From Pseudomonadota bacterium (lineage in GTDB: Bacteria > Bdellovibrionota_B > Oligoflexia > Oligoflexales > Bin106), in the NCBI GenBank assembly GCA_026710525.1, contig JAPOQT010000261.1, positions 1 through 14,021 on the forward strand: 14,021 nt of DNA, written 5' to 3'. The position numbers and the translations under genes are program-made. Below the pieces are notes generated by a model. That model saw nothing but the letters and a program-made list of their open reading frames with translations. It did no database searches and was not told where the DNA came from. The first letter of the stretch is position 1. Each line of letters opens with the position of its first letter. Shown here one piece after another: positions 1-7,458 of this stretch.

Positions 1-743
1 AAGTCTTATCATACGTCCAAAAGAAAATGCAGTCATCATATCGGAGACTCAGTCAATATCAAAGCAAGGCTGAATTTATCGAGCTTTCTAGAGGTGAAAA
101 GGGGATACTCATGTTCTCGTATTTCACTCATCAAGGCCAAGAAATGTCACAGATACATGTGGCTATACCCCGGGCAAAGTACTATTTTTTAATCAGCTAT
201 ACAGATCTAAAAAGTCTGGTTTCCCATAGCTCAGACCCAAGTTTTGAGTTGTTTTGGAATATTATTCAGAAAATATCACTACCACCTACCTCGAGGCTAT
301 CTGCTTTGGTTTTTGATAAGTCAGCAGGAGTGTTTTTTCTGTTTGCTATCATCCTGTTTTTCATTATGATGGCTGCGTCTTTGATTGCGATTAAAAAACG
401 CAATCTCATTTCAGAAAACATCAATGAAGTGAATGACATGATGGAGTTTAATGAACAAAAGCTCGCGTCTCAGCAGTATAAATATGAGAGGAGAAAAGTG
501 AAGCGCAAAAAACCAACTCGTAAACCAGCCAAAAAGAGTAAAATGAAAAAAAATCCTTTGTGGACTCCCGAGTTTATGAAGGATGACGAAGAGGAATATA
601 CAAACTTCAAAGGCCTATCTGCTACGAAAAGCTTAAGTGATGATCTCGAGGGTTTAGACGCCACCATGATGGATCATCTTGATGTGCCAGCCAATAATCA
701 AGACGAAGGTAACCACAAATCAAGTCACAAAGACGCATCATAG
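1..743 (+). CDS. Single-pass membrane protein of unknown function (5' end outside window)
   Basis: I do not recognise this protein. The frame is open through the left edge of the window, so the ATG at 27 is probably internal and the gene is 5'-truncated. Numbering from that ATG (238 residues), a mixed-composition region (1-98) precedes one strongly hydrophobic helix at about 101-122, rich in F, I, L and M. A very basic stretch follows at about 155-175 (many K and R with a few prolines), then an acidic segment (DDEEE near 186-190) and a polar tail rich in D, N, K and S. By the positive-inside rule the C-terminal tail should be cytoplasmic and the N-terminal part periplasmic; that topology is inferred. 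It ends 153 bp before the tRNA-Val gene, and that gap shows no clear terminator. An N-terminal signal or domain could lie upstream of the window. Confidence 0.75.
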   Translation, partial: VLSYVQKKMQSSYRRLSQYQSKAEFIELSRGEKGILMFSYFTHQGQEMSQIHVAIPRAKYYFLISYTDLKSLVSHSSDPSFELFWNIIQKISLPPTSRLSALVFDKSAGVFFLFAIILFFIMMAASLIAIKKRNLISENINEVNDMMEFNEQKLASQQYKYERRKVKRKKPTRKPAKKSKMKKNPLWTPEFMKDDEEEYTNFKGLSATKSLSDDLEGLDATMMDHLDVPANNQDEGNHKSSHKDAS

Positions 744-896
744 TTCTTACTTGGGAATTTTGGCTATGATTGATTTTACCCTATGGGTTAAATGATCAGC
801 TGTGTTATGATGAAGTGATTTTGTTGTGGATCCGGTTAAATACCTGGCGTCCATAGCTAATACTCAAACAGCATAATGCCTTTGATATTAATAATG

Positions 897-973
897 GGGG
901 ACATAGCTCAGTTGGTTAGAGCACCTGTCTTACAAACAGGGGGTCAGAAGTTCGAGTCTTCTTGTCCCCACCA
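897..973 (+). tRNA. tRNA-Val (anticodon UAC)
   Basis: A complete 77-nt cloverleaf can be folded by eye. The 7-bp acceptor stem pairs GGGGACA (897-903) with TGTCCCC (963-969). The D arm is GCTC/GAGC around AGTTGGTTA. The anticodon stem CCTGT/ACAGG encloses the loop CTTACAA, giving anticodon TAC, which reads GTA and probably other valine codons. The variable loop is GGGTC, and the T arm AGAAG/CTTCT encloses TTCGAGT. The discriminator is A970 and CCA is encoded at 971-973. The gene stands alone. Its last base directly abuts the stop codon of the convergent photolyase gene, so the 3' trailer must be antisense to that coding region. I saw no T-rich hairpin terminator after it. Confidence 0.97.
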
Positions 974-2509
974 TTATTTTTGACTTGCCCCCATATTTTG
1001 ATTCTCCCTCTTCATGATTTCATAAGCCTCAAGTGCCTGATTGCGTGACCTCTGTAAGTTGACAATGGGTCTTGGGTAATCTTGATGTTCAGATGTTAAG
1101 ATGGATTTTTGTGTACCTGACTGAGTCATTTGCTGCCAAGGATCATGAATAACTTTTCTGTGGCTGTGTTTGAGTTCAGGTAGCCACTTTCTGATGTAAT
1201 CGCCATTTGGGTCAAATTTTTTGCCCTGAATAATAGGATTAAATATGCGGTAATAAGGTGCTGCATCGGCACCACATCCTGCTACCCACTGCCAACTGAC
1301 GAAATTATTAGCCCAACAAGCATCTACTAGGGTGTCCATAAACCATGAGGCGCCGTAGCGCCAGTGAATCATAAGATTTTTAGTGAGAAAAGATGCCACA
1401 ACCATACGCACTCGATTATGCATCCAACCGGTTGTATACAGCTCTCTCATACCGGCGTCAACCAGTGGGTAACCCGTATTGCCTTGTTGCCAAGCCTCAA
1501 GGGTAGCGGGTTTACCCAGATGCCAAGCCATCTGGGTAAAAGATGGTTTCAGTGGCTGAATAACTAAATTTGGCTGATGATCAAGGAGATAAAAACTAAA
1601 TTCTCGCCAGACGAGTTGTCTTACAAAACTTTGGCCAGCGTGGCTGTGAGCTAAACCTGATTGTTTGATGGTGGTTAAAATCCTTTGGGGAGAAATTTCA
1701 CCTAGTGCTAAGTAGGCAGACAGCTGAGATGTTCCTTGTTCCCCAGGAATATCCCTTTTATCTTGGTACATATGAAGCCTGTCTAAAAAGCGATTGAGTT
1801 GTTTCAGAGCATTGAGCTCTCCTGGTTGCCAGAGATGAGACCAGTGGTGGCTCCAGTTAGGTTTGTTTGGTAACAGCTGGAGGGAGGTAAGGGAAGAACA
1901 TGGGATGGTTTTTTGAAAAAAGCGCCCCACGAGGTGGGAGCTTTGTTGACTTATGAGTTCTTGGGTTGGTTGTTTGAGAGCAGCTCGGAAAAAAGGAGTA
2001 AATACCGAGTAAGGTTGGTGTTTTTGGGTGTGAATATGACTGTGGTCCCAGATGAGTGTTGATGAATAACTGTGGGTGGCGCAGCCTAAAGCCTTGAGTG
2101 TTTTGGTGACTTTTTGATCTTCAGCTATTAATTTAGGGTGAAAGCTTTTGTTGTAGAAAATAGCGGTGGCGCCAGTGGTGTTGACTAGTTGACTGAGAAT
2201 CTGATGGGGAATTCCTTGGTAAAAAAGGATGTGTCCACCCACTTTTAAAAGTCGTTTTTCCATCGCCTGTAAGCTATGATAAAGCCACCAATGGCGAGCT
2301 CTTGTTTGTTTATGATGATCAAATACCACAAGGTGTTCGTAGTGGATATAAACAAAAATTAGAGGTTGTTGTGTGGTTAAGGCAGCCTGAATAGGAGTGT
2401 TGTCTGAAAGTCGGAGGTCATTACGCCACCACACAATCACAGGAGCGCTTAAATTTTGACTGCCAGTTATTGAGAGAGAATCCTTGGCAGGGAGAGGGTG
2501 TGTGATCAT
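974..2509 (-). CDS. phrB: Class I cryptochrome/photolyase family, deoxyribodipyrimidine (CPD) photolyase
   Basis: Light-driven, FAD-dependent repair of cyclobutane pyrimidine dimers. The chosen ATG at 2509 gives 511 residues and has AAAGG six bases upstream. An in-frame GTG at 2566 would add 19 residues but has no visible ribosome site. The N-terminal antenna-binding Rossmann domain begins with IVWWRNDLRLSDN (about residues 25-37). The helical FAD domain carries GTSQLSAYLALGEISP (about 259-274), LVWREF, GYPLVDAGMREL, TGWMHNRVRM and WQWVAGCGADAAPYYRIFNP. By hand alignment to E. coli PhrB, the electron-transfer tryptophans W306/W359/W382 correspond to W329/W383/W406 and the dimer-contacting W277 to W301, so an active enzyme is likely. 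The length is somewhat over the E. coli 472 residues. No C-terminal cysteine cluster suggests an FeS-type photolyase. It is divergent from hflX, and its stop touches the tRNA-Val 3' end. Confidence 0.95.
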   Translation of the reverse strand: MITHPLPAKDSLSITGSQNLSAPVIVWWRNDLRLSDNTPIQAALTTQQPLIFVYIHYEHLVVFDHHKQTRARHWWLYHSLQAMEKRLLKVGGHILFYQGIPHQILSQLVNTTGATAIFYNKSFHPKLIAEDQKVTKTLKALGCATHSYSSTLIWDHSHIHTQKHQPYSVFTPFFRAALKQPTQELISQQSSHLVGRFFQKTIPCSSLTSLQLLPNKPNWSHHWSHLWQPGELNALKQLNRFLDRLHMYQDKRDIPGEQGTSQLSAYLALGEISPQRILTTIKQSGLAHSHAGQSFVRQLVWREFSFYLLDHQPNLVIQPLKPSFTQMAWHLGKPATLEAWQQGNTGYPLVDAGMRELYTTGWMHNRVRMVVASFLTKNLMIHWRYGASWFMDTLVDACWANNFVSWQWVAGCGADAAPYYRIFNPIIQGKKFDPNGDYIRKWLPELKHSHRKVIHDPWQQMTQSGTQKSILTSEHQDYPRPIVNLQRSRNQALEAYEIMKRENQNMGASQK

Positions 2510-2515
2510 AGCAGA

Positions 2516-2520
2516 CCTTT
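2516..2520 (-). promoter_or_regulatory. Ribosome binding site supporting the ATG start of the photolyase
   Basis: On the minus strand AAAGG lies six bases before the ATG at 2507-2509. The competing upstream GTG (2564-2566) has no purine-rich element at suitable distance, and the family's first beta strand begins only about 23 residues after the ATG. Together these favour the shorter protein. Confidence 0.45.
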
Positions 2521-2696
2521 GAACATGGAGCAGTGATAGCTGATAATAATAAAGGGTTAGGATCACCCTGGGAGCAAGATACCATAAAATATGGTTCGTA
2601 GCAGGAAGTAAGGAGTTATATTAATCATATTGACTTAAGGCCTATACTGTGAGAAAGGGTGGTGATAAAGTCGACAGCTAGTCCCTAGGTTTGCGA

Positions 2697-2725
2697 TTGT
2701 TATCCAAGAGGGAATAGGATAGAAT
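2697..2725 (+). promoter_or_regulatory. Candidate sigma-70-type promoter for hflX
   Basis: TTGTTA at 2697-2702 and TAGAAT at 2720-2725 are separated by exactly 17 bp, placing transcription start near 2732. That leaves a leader of about 33 nt to the ATG at 2765, or about 87 nt to the ATG at 2819. It lies in the divergent gap between the photolyase gene and hflX. The call rests only on consensus resemblance. Confidence 0.4.
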
Positions 2726-2764
2726 AACTTGAGTTTTCATGATGACGATCCGTTATAGATAGAT

Positions 2765-4228
2765 ATGAAAAATGGATGGCACCTTGATAGCCTGAGAATA
2801 ACATTTTATGATGGTCCTATGTTTGATTTGAAACAACTTATTGATCGCAAAAATATTGGTAAGGGAGCAGTGGTCATTGCGGTCTGTTCACGGGATGATC
2901 CGGTTAGTGGGCAGCATCAGATGAGTCAGGCTCATCATGATCTTGAAGAGCTCTCGGCACTCCTTGATACCCTTGGTATTGCCACCTTGGAACGTGTGGT
3001 GCAACAAAGAGATCAAGGGGGAGGGCCCTATGTTTTAGGTCGAGGTAAAATGAAGGAAGTGAAAGAGCTAGCTTGTGAACTTGATGCTAGGCTCCTTGTT
3101 TACGATAGTCGGTTGTCAGGTTCACAAATCAGAGCGATAGCTAATTTTAGTGGTTGTCAGGTTGTGGATAGGGAAGGGGTGATTTTAGAGATCTTTTCTG
3201 AAAATGCTGCCACGTCAGTGGCTAGATTACAAATTGAAATGGCGCGCCTTGAATATTTGATGCCTCGCTTAGTGGGTGCTTGGTCCCATTTATCTCGTCA
3301 GGCTGGTGGTGCTGTCCAATCTCGAGGCATGGGAGAGAAACAGGTTGAAGTGGACCGGCGAATTGGTCGCAGAAGAATGGCGGCATTGAAGAAAAAGCTT
3401 GACCATATTCAGGTGGAAACTCGGGAGCAAAGGAAGAAGAGGAGAGATGCGTTTAAGGTGGCTCTCGTGGGTTATACCAACTCGGGTAAGACAACGTTAA
3501 TGCAAGGACTGACAGAGTCAATATTGCCAGGAGAAGATCAGCTCTTTGCTACGGTTTCGGCGAAAGTTAAAACCATGAATCCTGCCAAAAAACCCCATAT
3601 TCTCTTTACCGATACGGTTGGTTTTATTCAAAGATTACCCCACAGCTTAATTGCTTCGTTTCAAGCCACCTTAGCAGAAACCATCGATGCTGATCTTTGT
3701 CTTCATATTGTTGACATCTCTCATCCCCAATACGCCAGTCATATAGCGACAAGTAGCAAAGTCCTTGCTGAGATTGGCGCTGGTGACAAACAGGTGTTCT
3801 ATGTTTTTAATAAGACTGATAAGCTTGAGGAGCCAGAGTTTTTAAGAAAGATCATCCAAAAACAGTTTCCAGACCATTTTTGGATTTCTGCTCGATGTGA
3901 CCAGGATGTGACCACTGTTTCCGAAGGGATTCTCAGGTACTTTTCGACCTATTATTCAAAAGCTATTTTTTGGGTGCCCCATGGAGCACAAGAGGTTATT
4001 TCATTGATCTACGAGCATTGCATGATTAGCCATCAATGTTATCAAAACGAAAATCTGGCAAAGTTTGAAGTCACAGCCCGTCCTAGCTCACTAAAAAAGA
4101 TTGAAAAACACCTTAAAGAATTAGGTGGAGATGCTGAGTTACTGATTGAAAATCCGCCGGCTAAAACCGGTACTCTCAATCAGTTATCAACAGCCAGTGG
4201 TGCTAAAAATCGTATCTATATTTTATGA
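2765..4228 (+). CDS. hflX: Ribosome-associated GTPase HflX
   Basis: HflX-family GTPases bind the large ribosomal subunit and split stalled 70S ribosomes, for example after heat stress. Domain order fits: an N-terminal HflX domain (about residues 35-225), including VLGRGKMKEV and the glycine-rich SRGMGEKQVEVDRR segment (about 187-199, usually GPGETQLETDRR), a charged helical linker, then the G domain. G1 is GYTNSGKT (236-243), switch I contains FATVSAK (261-267), G3 is DTVGF (283-287), G4 is NKTD (349-352) and G5 is probably ISARC (374-378). The C-terminal subdomain runs to 487. The start is uncertain: the ATG at 2765 has no clear ribosome site. The ATG at 2819 gives a protein beginning MFD, as E. 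coli HflX does, and 469 residues, but also lacks a site. No hfq neighbour is present, so this is a stand-alone copy. Confidence 0.95.
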   Translation: MKNGWHLDSLRITFYDGPMFDLKQLIDRKNIGKGAVVIAVCSRDDPVSGQHQMSQAHHDLEELSALLDTLGIATLERVVQQRDQGGGPYVLGRGKMKEVKELACELDARLLVYDSRLSGSQIRAIANFSGCQVVDREGVILEIFSENAATSVARLQIEMARLEYLMPRLVGAWSHLSRQAGGAVQSRGMGEKQVEVDRRIGRRRMAALKKKLDHIQVETREQRKKRRDAFKVALVGYTNSGKTTLMQGLTESILPGEDQLFATVSAKVKTMNPAKKPHILFTDTVGFIQRLPHSLIASFQATLAETIDADLCLHIVDISHPQYASHIATSSKVLAEIGAGDKQVFYVFNKTDKLEEPEFLRKIIQKQFPDHFWISARCDQDVTTVSEGILRYFSTYYSKAIFWVPHGAQEVISLIYEHCMISHQCYQNENLAKFEVTARPSSLKKIEKHLKELGGDAELLIENPPAKTGTLNQLSTASGAKNRIYIL

Positions 4229-4389
4229 TGGCGACAACTTTTCTGTTGCTTGCTCTTGCTGTTTAGCCAAAATATCAGGTTTCGTCGGTTACCGTTGTGA
4301 GTGGATGTGACTTAGAGCAACATATTATGGGATACATGACCCTAGTCAATGAATCTTCTGAGTTTCAGCTCAATGGCCAGTGAAGTTCT

Positions 4390-4395
4390 TATAAT
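4390..4395 (+). promoter_or_regulatory. Candidate -10 element upstream of the serine protease gene
   Basis: A perfect TATAAT. I find no good -35 hexamer 16-18 bp upstream: the bases near 4367-4372 read AGCTCA, and TTTCAG at 4363 is 21 bp away. If real, the promoter may need an activator. Its start point would be near 4402, inside the palindrome at 4400-4428, leaving a leader of about 135 nt. Confidence 0.3.
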
Positions 4396-4399
4396 AAAA

Positions 4400-4428
4400 A
4401 TATGAAATTATTTTAAATAATTTCATAT
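4400..4428. repeat. Perfect 13-bp inverted repeat (AT-rich hairpin)
   Basis: The arms ATATGAAATTATT (4400-4412) and AATAATTTCATAT (4416-4428) are exact reverse complements around a 3-nt loop TTA. There is one G-C pair per arm, so hairpin stability is modest. No T tract follows on the plus strand, although TTTTATTAT follows on the minus strand. It overlaps the start point predicted from the TATAAT at 4390, so an operator or a 5' mRNA hairpin for the protease gene is more plausible than a terminator. Confidence 0.8.
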
Positions 4429-4537
4429 AGTTGAAAAATAAAAGCCAAGATTAAAAGAAATTTGTCTATCTCAGGTTAAGAAGAAATGTTGTTGATCCGA
4501 TGATGGCGAAGTTATTAGGGTATATCTTGGAGAATAA

Positions 4538-5686
4538 GTGAAATATCAATCAAATGTTCGTGCTTTATGGTTACTGAGTCTGCTGATGATCTCGGTGGTG
4601 ACGATTCGCTGCTCTGATGACAGTCAGGTATCGGACCTTCATTTAGACCGTGGTAAATCAGTTAACAGCATTAGTGACCATCCTGGATATTTTGTCCGAA
4701 TTTCTACTGAAAAAAGAAATGAGCCAGGGAAGCAGGCGGAGTGCTCTGGGGCTCATATTGGTGAGGGGGTGATTTTGACGGCGGCACACTGTGTGCTGAT
4801 TCCAGAGTCCGAGGGTTCTAATCGACTCTTAAGGGGAAAAGTAAAAGCGATAAAATACAAAATTAAAGATGAAGCAGGTAACGATCAGGAATATATTCTT
4901 GGCCCAGAGTATATTAAGGAGTTCAAGTCCGTCGCAGGTGATGAGATACATAACTTTCAGTCTCACGAAGACTATGAACGAATACAATTTTACATAAAAG
5001 GGCTCCCCCAAAATTATAGGGCTGGTGCTCAGCTTTTCAACGATATCGCCTTGATTTTCACAGAGCCGCCTGCAGATAAAATGTATCTTGACACCCTGAC
5101 ATTACCCCATACCAACTTGATTTCAGAAAGTGAAATTAGCGGCGAGGTTTGGCTTTATGGTTTTGGTGCTAAAACTGACCAAAGATACTTTGGTCAAGGC
5201 TGGCTGGGAGAAGATGCGAAGTATTTCAATGTTCATAAGAGAGTATTAAATTATTTTTCTCCGATTAAACGATTATTACCCCGGGTCTATATAAAACGAC
5301 TTGATGCCCAGTCTGATACACCAAATAAAATAAGCATTTTCTCTCGCACTGGACCAGTCCTCGATTATCCTGTTCAGGGTGTATGTCGAGGGGATTCCGG
5401 TGGCCCTGTGGTTAAGTCTACTAGTTCAGGCAAGGAGATTGTTGTTGGTGTTATCTCTGCTGCTCTTATGTTACCCAGTTGTGTTAACTATTATCGAGAC
5501 AACTGTTGTCCTGACTTTGAGATGGTTTATGTGCCTTACTTTAAGCAATGGGTTAGTGATCGACTGCCTGATGGTCACATGAACAAGATGACATTAAATG
5601 AAAATGGGAATCCTCACCCTATGCCGGATTTTATTGATGAGGAGAAGGAGACTTCATCAAGAACTTGGGGATGTTCTTCCGAGTAG
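4538..5686 (+). CDS. Exported trypsin/chymotrypsin-fold (S1 family) serine protease
   Basis: An endopeptidase acting outside the cytoplasm. GTG start with GGAG five bases upstream; 382 residues. A basic N terminus and hydrophobic core (about 9-22) form an export signal. It ends at VTIRC (C25), which resembles a lipobox except for arginine just before the cysteine, so lipidation is uncertain. The catalytic triad is complete: H84 in TAAHC, D169 in NDIAL and S287 in CRGDSGGP. C69 and C85 match the canonical disulfide around the histidine. Aligned to trypsin, position 189 at the base of the S1 pocket is G281 rather than Asp, and 190 is V282, so cleavage after Lys/Arg is not expected. The H-to-D spacing (85 residues) is about 40 longer than in chymotrypsin, implying an inserted loop. 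A 40-residue polar tail ends in a cysteine. It is convergent with the next gene, 2 bp apart. Confidence 0.92.
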   Translation: MKYQSNVRALWLLSLLMISVVTIRCSDDSQVSDLHLDRGKSVNSISDHPGYFVRISTEKRNEPGKQAECSGAHIGEGVILTAAHCVLIPESEGSNRLLRGKVKAIKYKIKDEAGNDQEYILGPEYIKEFKSVAGDEIHNFQSHEDYERIQFYIKGLPQNYRAGAQLFNDIALIFTEPPADKMYLDTLTLPHTNLISESEISGEVWLYGFGAKTDQRYFGQGWLGEDAKYFNVHKRVLNYFSPIKRLLPRVYIKRLDAQSDTPNKISIFSRTGPVLDYPVQGVCRGDSGGPVVKSTSSGKEIVVGVISAALMLPSCVNYYRDNCCPDFEMVYVPYFKQWVSDRLPDGHMNKMTLNENGNPHPMPDFIDEEKETSSRTWGCSSE

Positions 5687-5688
5687 GA

Positions 5689-7197
5689 TTATGATGACAA
5701 AGCTTGTGGACGATTTCTACCAATCATGTGGTTCATATAAGCTTTATATAATTTATATGCATGGCCGCCAAATTTATCGGCAAATAAGGTGAATTCATCT
5801 CGATTCAAACAAAATACTTCACTTTCTAACTGAGCTATAATAGCCATATTAACTTTAATATCTGAGAATATTAAGATTTCACCAAAACAGTCAGAATGAC
5901 GGAATATCTCCTGCTTTTTTTTGTGGATTAAGCTTCCTTTTAGCACAATGCCAAACATGGGGTTCGTACTTGTTTGCCACAGAACTTCTCCCTTTTTTAC
6001 GTACCTTACCATACCAAACTGCCATAAATCATTACATTCGTATTTCGTCAATTCGCTAAACAAATAAGTAAAATAAAAAGATTTGGGTGCTTTCAAGTCA
6101 ACACATGATTTCAAGGTGCATTGGCTGAAACTTTTGGGAGTGATATGCTCTGTTTTGGTAATCTGATTTACTTCTGGCTTGATATGGGGGGTTTGATTTG
6201 GTGGTGGCTTCTTGATCACGTCAGCTTTTTGTTCGTGTTGTTCTTCATTGGTTTGATTTAGGTTTGCCATCTTCTTTTTCAGTCTTTCACACTCTGCCTC
6301 GTGTCCGGTAAGATGAAAAAGAGATAAGGCTCTTTGATACTGGCCGCATTCTTCGAATGCTTGCGCAGCTAAATAAGATTCGCCTAATCTTTCAAATACA
6401 TAACCAGCAAATTTTGGATGGTTATTACGATAGAGCAAATGAGCGAGTGTTTTGGCATAGTTGAGAGAGTAATTAATTTTTGACACGACTCTTTCAATGT
6501 CTTTCGCAGTGGCATATCTTATCAGGGCGATGAGAATTTTTTGTTGATTTTTTTGCGCAATGTGAATAATCAGTTGGCTCATGGCAGTAGAGTTGCGCAG
6601 CATTTGAATCAGTGAAATGGAGCCAAATCCTCGGATGATGCACTCAACAATATGCTGTCTGTCATTATCAGTCATGAGAGATGGTTGCCATGATTTTTGA
6701 TACTTTTCTCGAAATAACACGAAAGATCTACTCGCATTGAGATAGTCAAAGGCCTCAACGTAACAACGGGCTGCGAGAAGAAACTTTTCTGAGAGTAGGT
6801 GGCACTTGGCTGCTGCGACTGGCTTTTTACTTTTTTTAAAAAGTTCAGCAGCTAGCTTAAAGTTCTTGCTAGATTGAGCAGCCGTAGCTGCTTCGTTAAA
6901 CAGACCAGCTCGTTGAAAAACAACACAGGCATCTAGGTAGTATTTGTTTCTTGCGAGTAAAAAACCTGCTCTTTGGACGGCGCCAATGCGAATAAGAATG
7001 CCAGCCGCTTCTTTAACATAGCCATGTTCCTCAAAAACACTGACAGCTTCTCGGAAAAGTTGAGCACGGTCAAGGATGGTGGCAGCTTGTCTAATTTGCT
7101 TTTTATTGATGAGTTTTTTTGCATAAGCTTGGGCTTGTTTCTGTTCTTTTGTGAGGGAAGCATTCTTATCGCTTCTTCTGGAAAAATTGATACCCAT
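5689..7197 (-). CDS. Alpha-helical-repeat protein with a C-terminal degenerate cyclic-nucleotide-binding domain
   Basis: 502 residues, ATG start, no export signal, probably cytoplasmic. Residues about 20-165 are a run of roughly 20-residue helical units with alternating 'aA..f...g...A' spacing (for example AAGILIRIGAVQRAGFLLA), resembling TPR half-repeats. A second helical block at about 240-315 ends in a KKKM coiled region. A Pro/Gln/Thr/Lys-rich linker (about 315-356) leads to a CNB-like beta-barrel domain (about 377-480). Its phosphate-binding cassette (438-456) keeps FGE, but the residues matching CAP R82 and S83 are N450 and M451, so canonical cAMP or cGMP binding is doubtful. There is no DNA-binding helix-turn-helix after it. 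A scaffold or sensor role is inference. It stands as a single gene, and an inverted repeat (7222-7245) lies just upstream of its start. Confidence 0.85.
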   Translation of the reverse strand: MGINFSRRSDKNASLTKEQKQAQAYAKKLINKKQIRQAATILDRAQLFREAVSVFEEHGYVKEAAGILIRIGAVQRAGFLLARNKYYLDACVVFQRAGLFNEAATAAQSSKNFKLAAELFKKSKKPVAAAKCHLLSEKFLLAARCYVEAFDYLNASRSFVLFREKYQKSWQPSLMTDNDRQHIVECIIRGFGSISLIQMLRNSTAMSQLIIHIAQKNQQKILIALIRYATAKDIERVVSKINYSLNYAKTLAHLLYRNNHPKFAGYVFERLGESYLAAQAFEECGQYQRALSLFHLTGHEAECERLKKKMANLNQTNEEQHEQKADVIKKPPPNQTPHIKPEVNQITKTEHITPKSFSQCTLKSCVDLKAPKSFYFTYLFSELTKYECNDLWQFGMVRYVKKGEVLWQTSTNPMFGIVLKGSLIHKKKQEIFRHSDCFGEILIFSDIKVNMAIIAQLESEVFCLNRDEFTLFADKFGGHAYKLYKAYMNHMIGRNRPQALSS

Positions 7198-7221
7198 AAA
7201 TGATATTCTTAGTAAAATTTT

Positions 7222-7245
7222 GATAAAGCGTTCGTGTGCTTTATC
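7222..7245. repeat. Spaced inverted repeat upstream of the CNB gene (possible operator)
   Basis: GATAAAGC (7222-7229) and GCTTTATC (7238-7245) are perfect 8-bp inverted half-sites separated by 8 bp, 25 bp before the minus-strand start codon at 7197. The spacing and symmetry suit a dimeric repressor or a leader hairpin. Arms of this length arise by chance a few times in 14 kb, so position is the main argument. Confidence 0.35.
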
Positions 7246-7458
7246 GGCTAAAATTGAGATGCTTAAACAGTATTTTTAGTTTGGTGGGTGAGCCTTGTTT
7301 TTCAAGGTGGCTATGGGGGGTGTTTTGGTGAGGATAGATTCACCTGAATAATGGTTTGGAGGGTTATCCAGCCTTAAAAAGGCTATAAAATTCGGGATTT
7401 ATTTAACGGATACATCGATGTATATTTTTTCACTTTTCTTATTATCGAGGACCCCTGA

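Larger units (their letters stand above)
4229..4537. other. 309-bp intergenic region between hflX and the serine protease gene
   Basis: No convincing gene is visible. The right half (about 4390-4480) is very A+T-rich and holds a perfect TATAAT (4390-4395) and a long hairpin (4400-4428), both listed separately. I found no G+C-rich stem with a T tract that would end hflX transcription. The last bases hold the protease ribosome site (GGAG, 4529-4532). Confidence 0.6.

Noticed and set aside
2581..2595. Inverted repeat ACCATA-AAA-TATGGT near the photolyase start region
   Set aside because: A 6-bp arm is expected many times by chance in 14 kb, and it has no clear placement relative to a promoter.
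2765..4228. HflX-type GTPase as part of an unusual system with the photolyase
   Set aside because: The genes are divergent and both are widespread housekeeping or repair genes. Nothing ties them beyond adjacency.
7410..7423. 14-bp palindrome ATACATCGATGTAT followed by T-rich sequence, as a rho-independent terminator
   Set aside because: As a hairpin it has only a 5-bp AT-rich stem, and a 14-bp palindrome is expected about once by chance in a window of this size.
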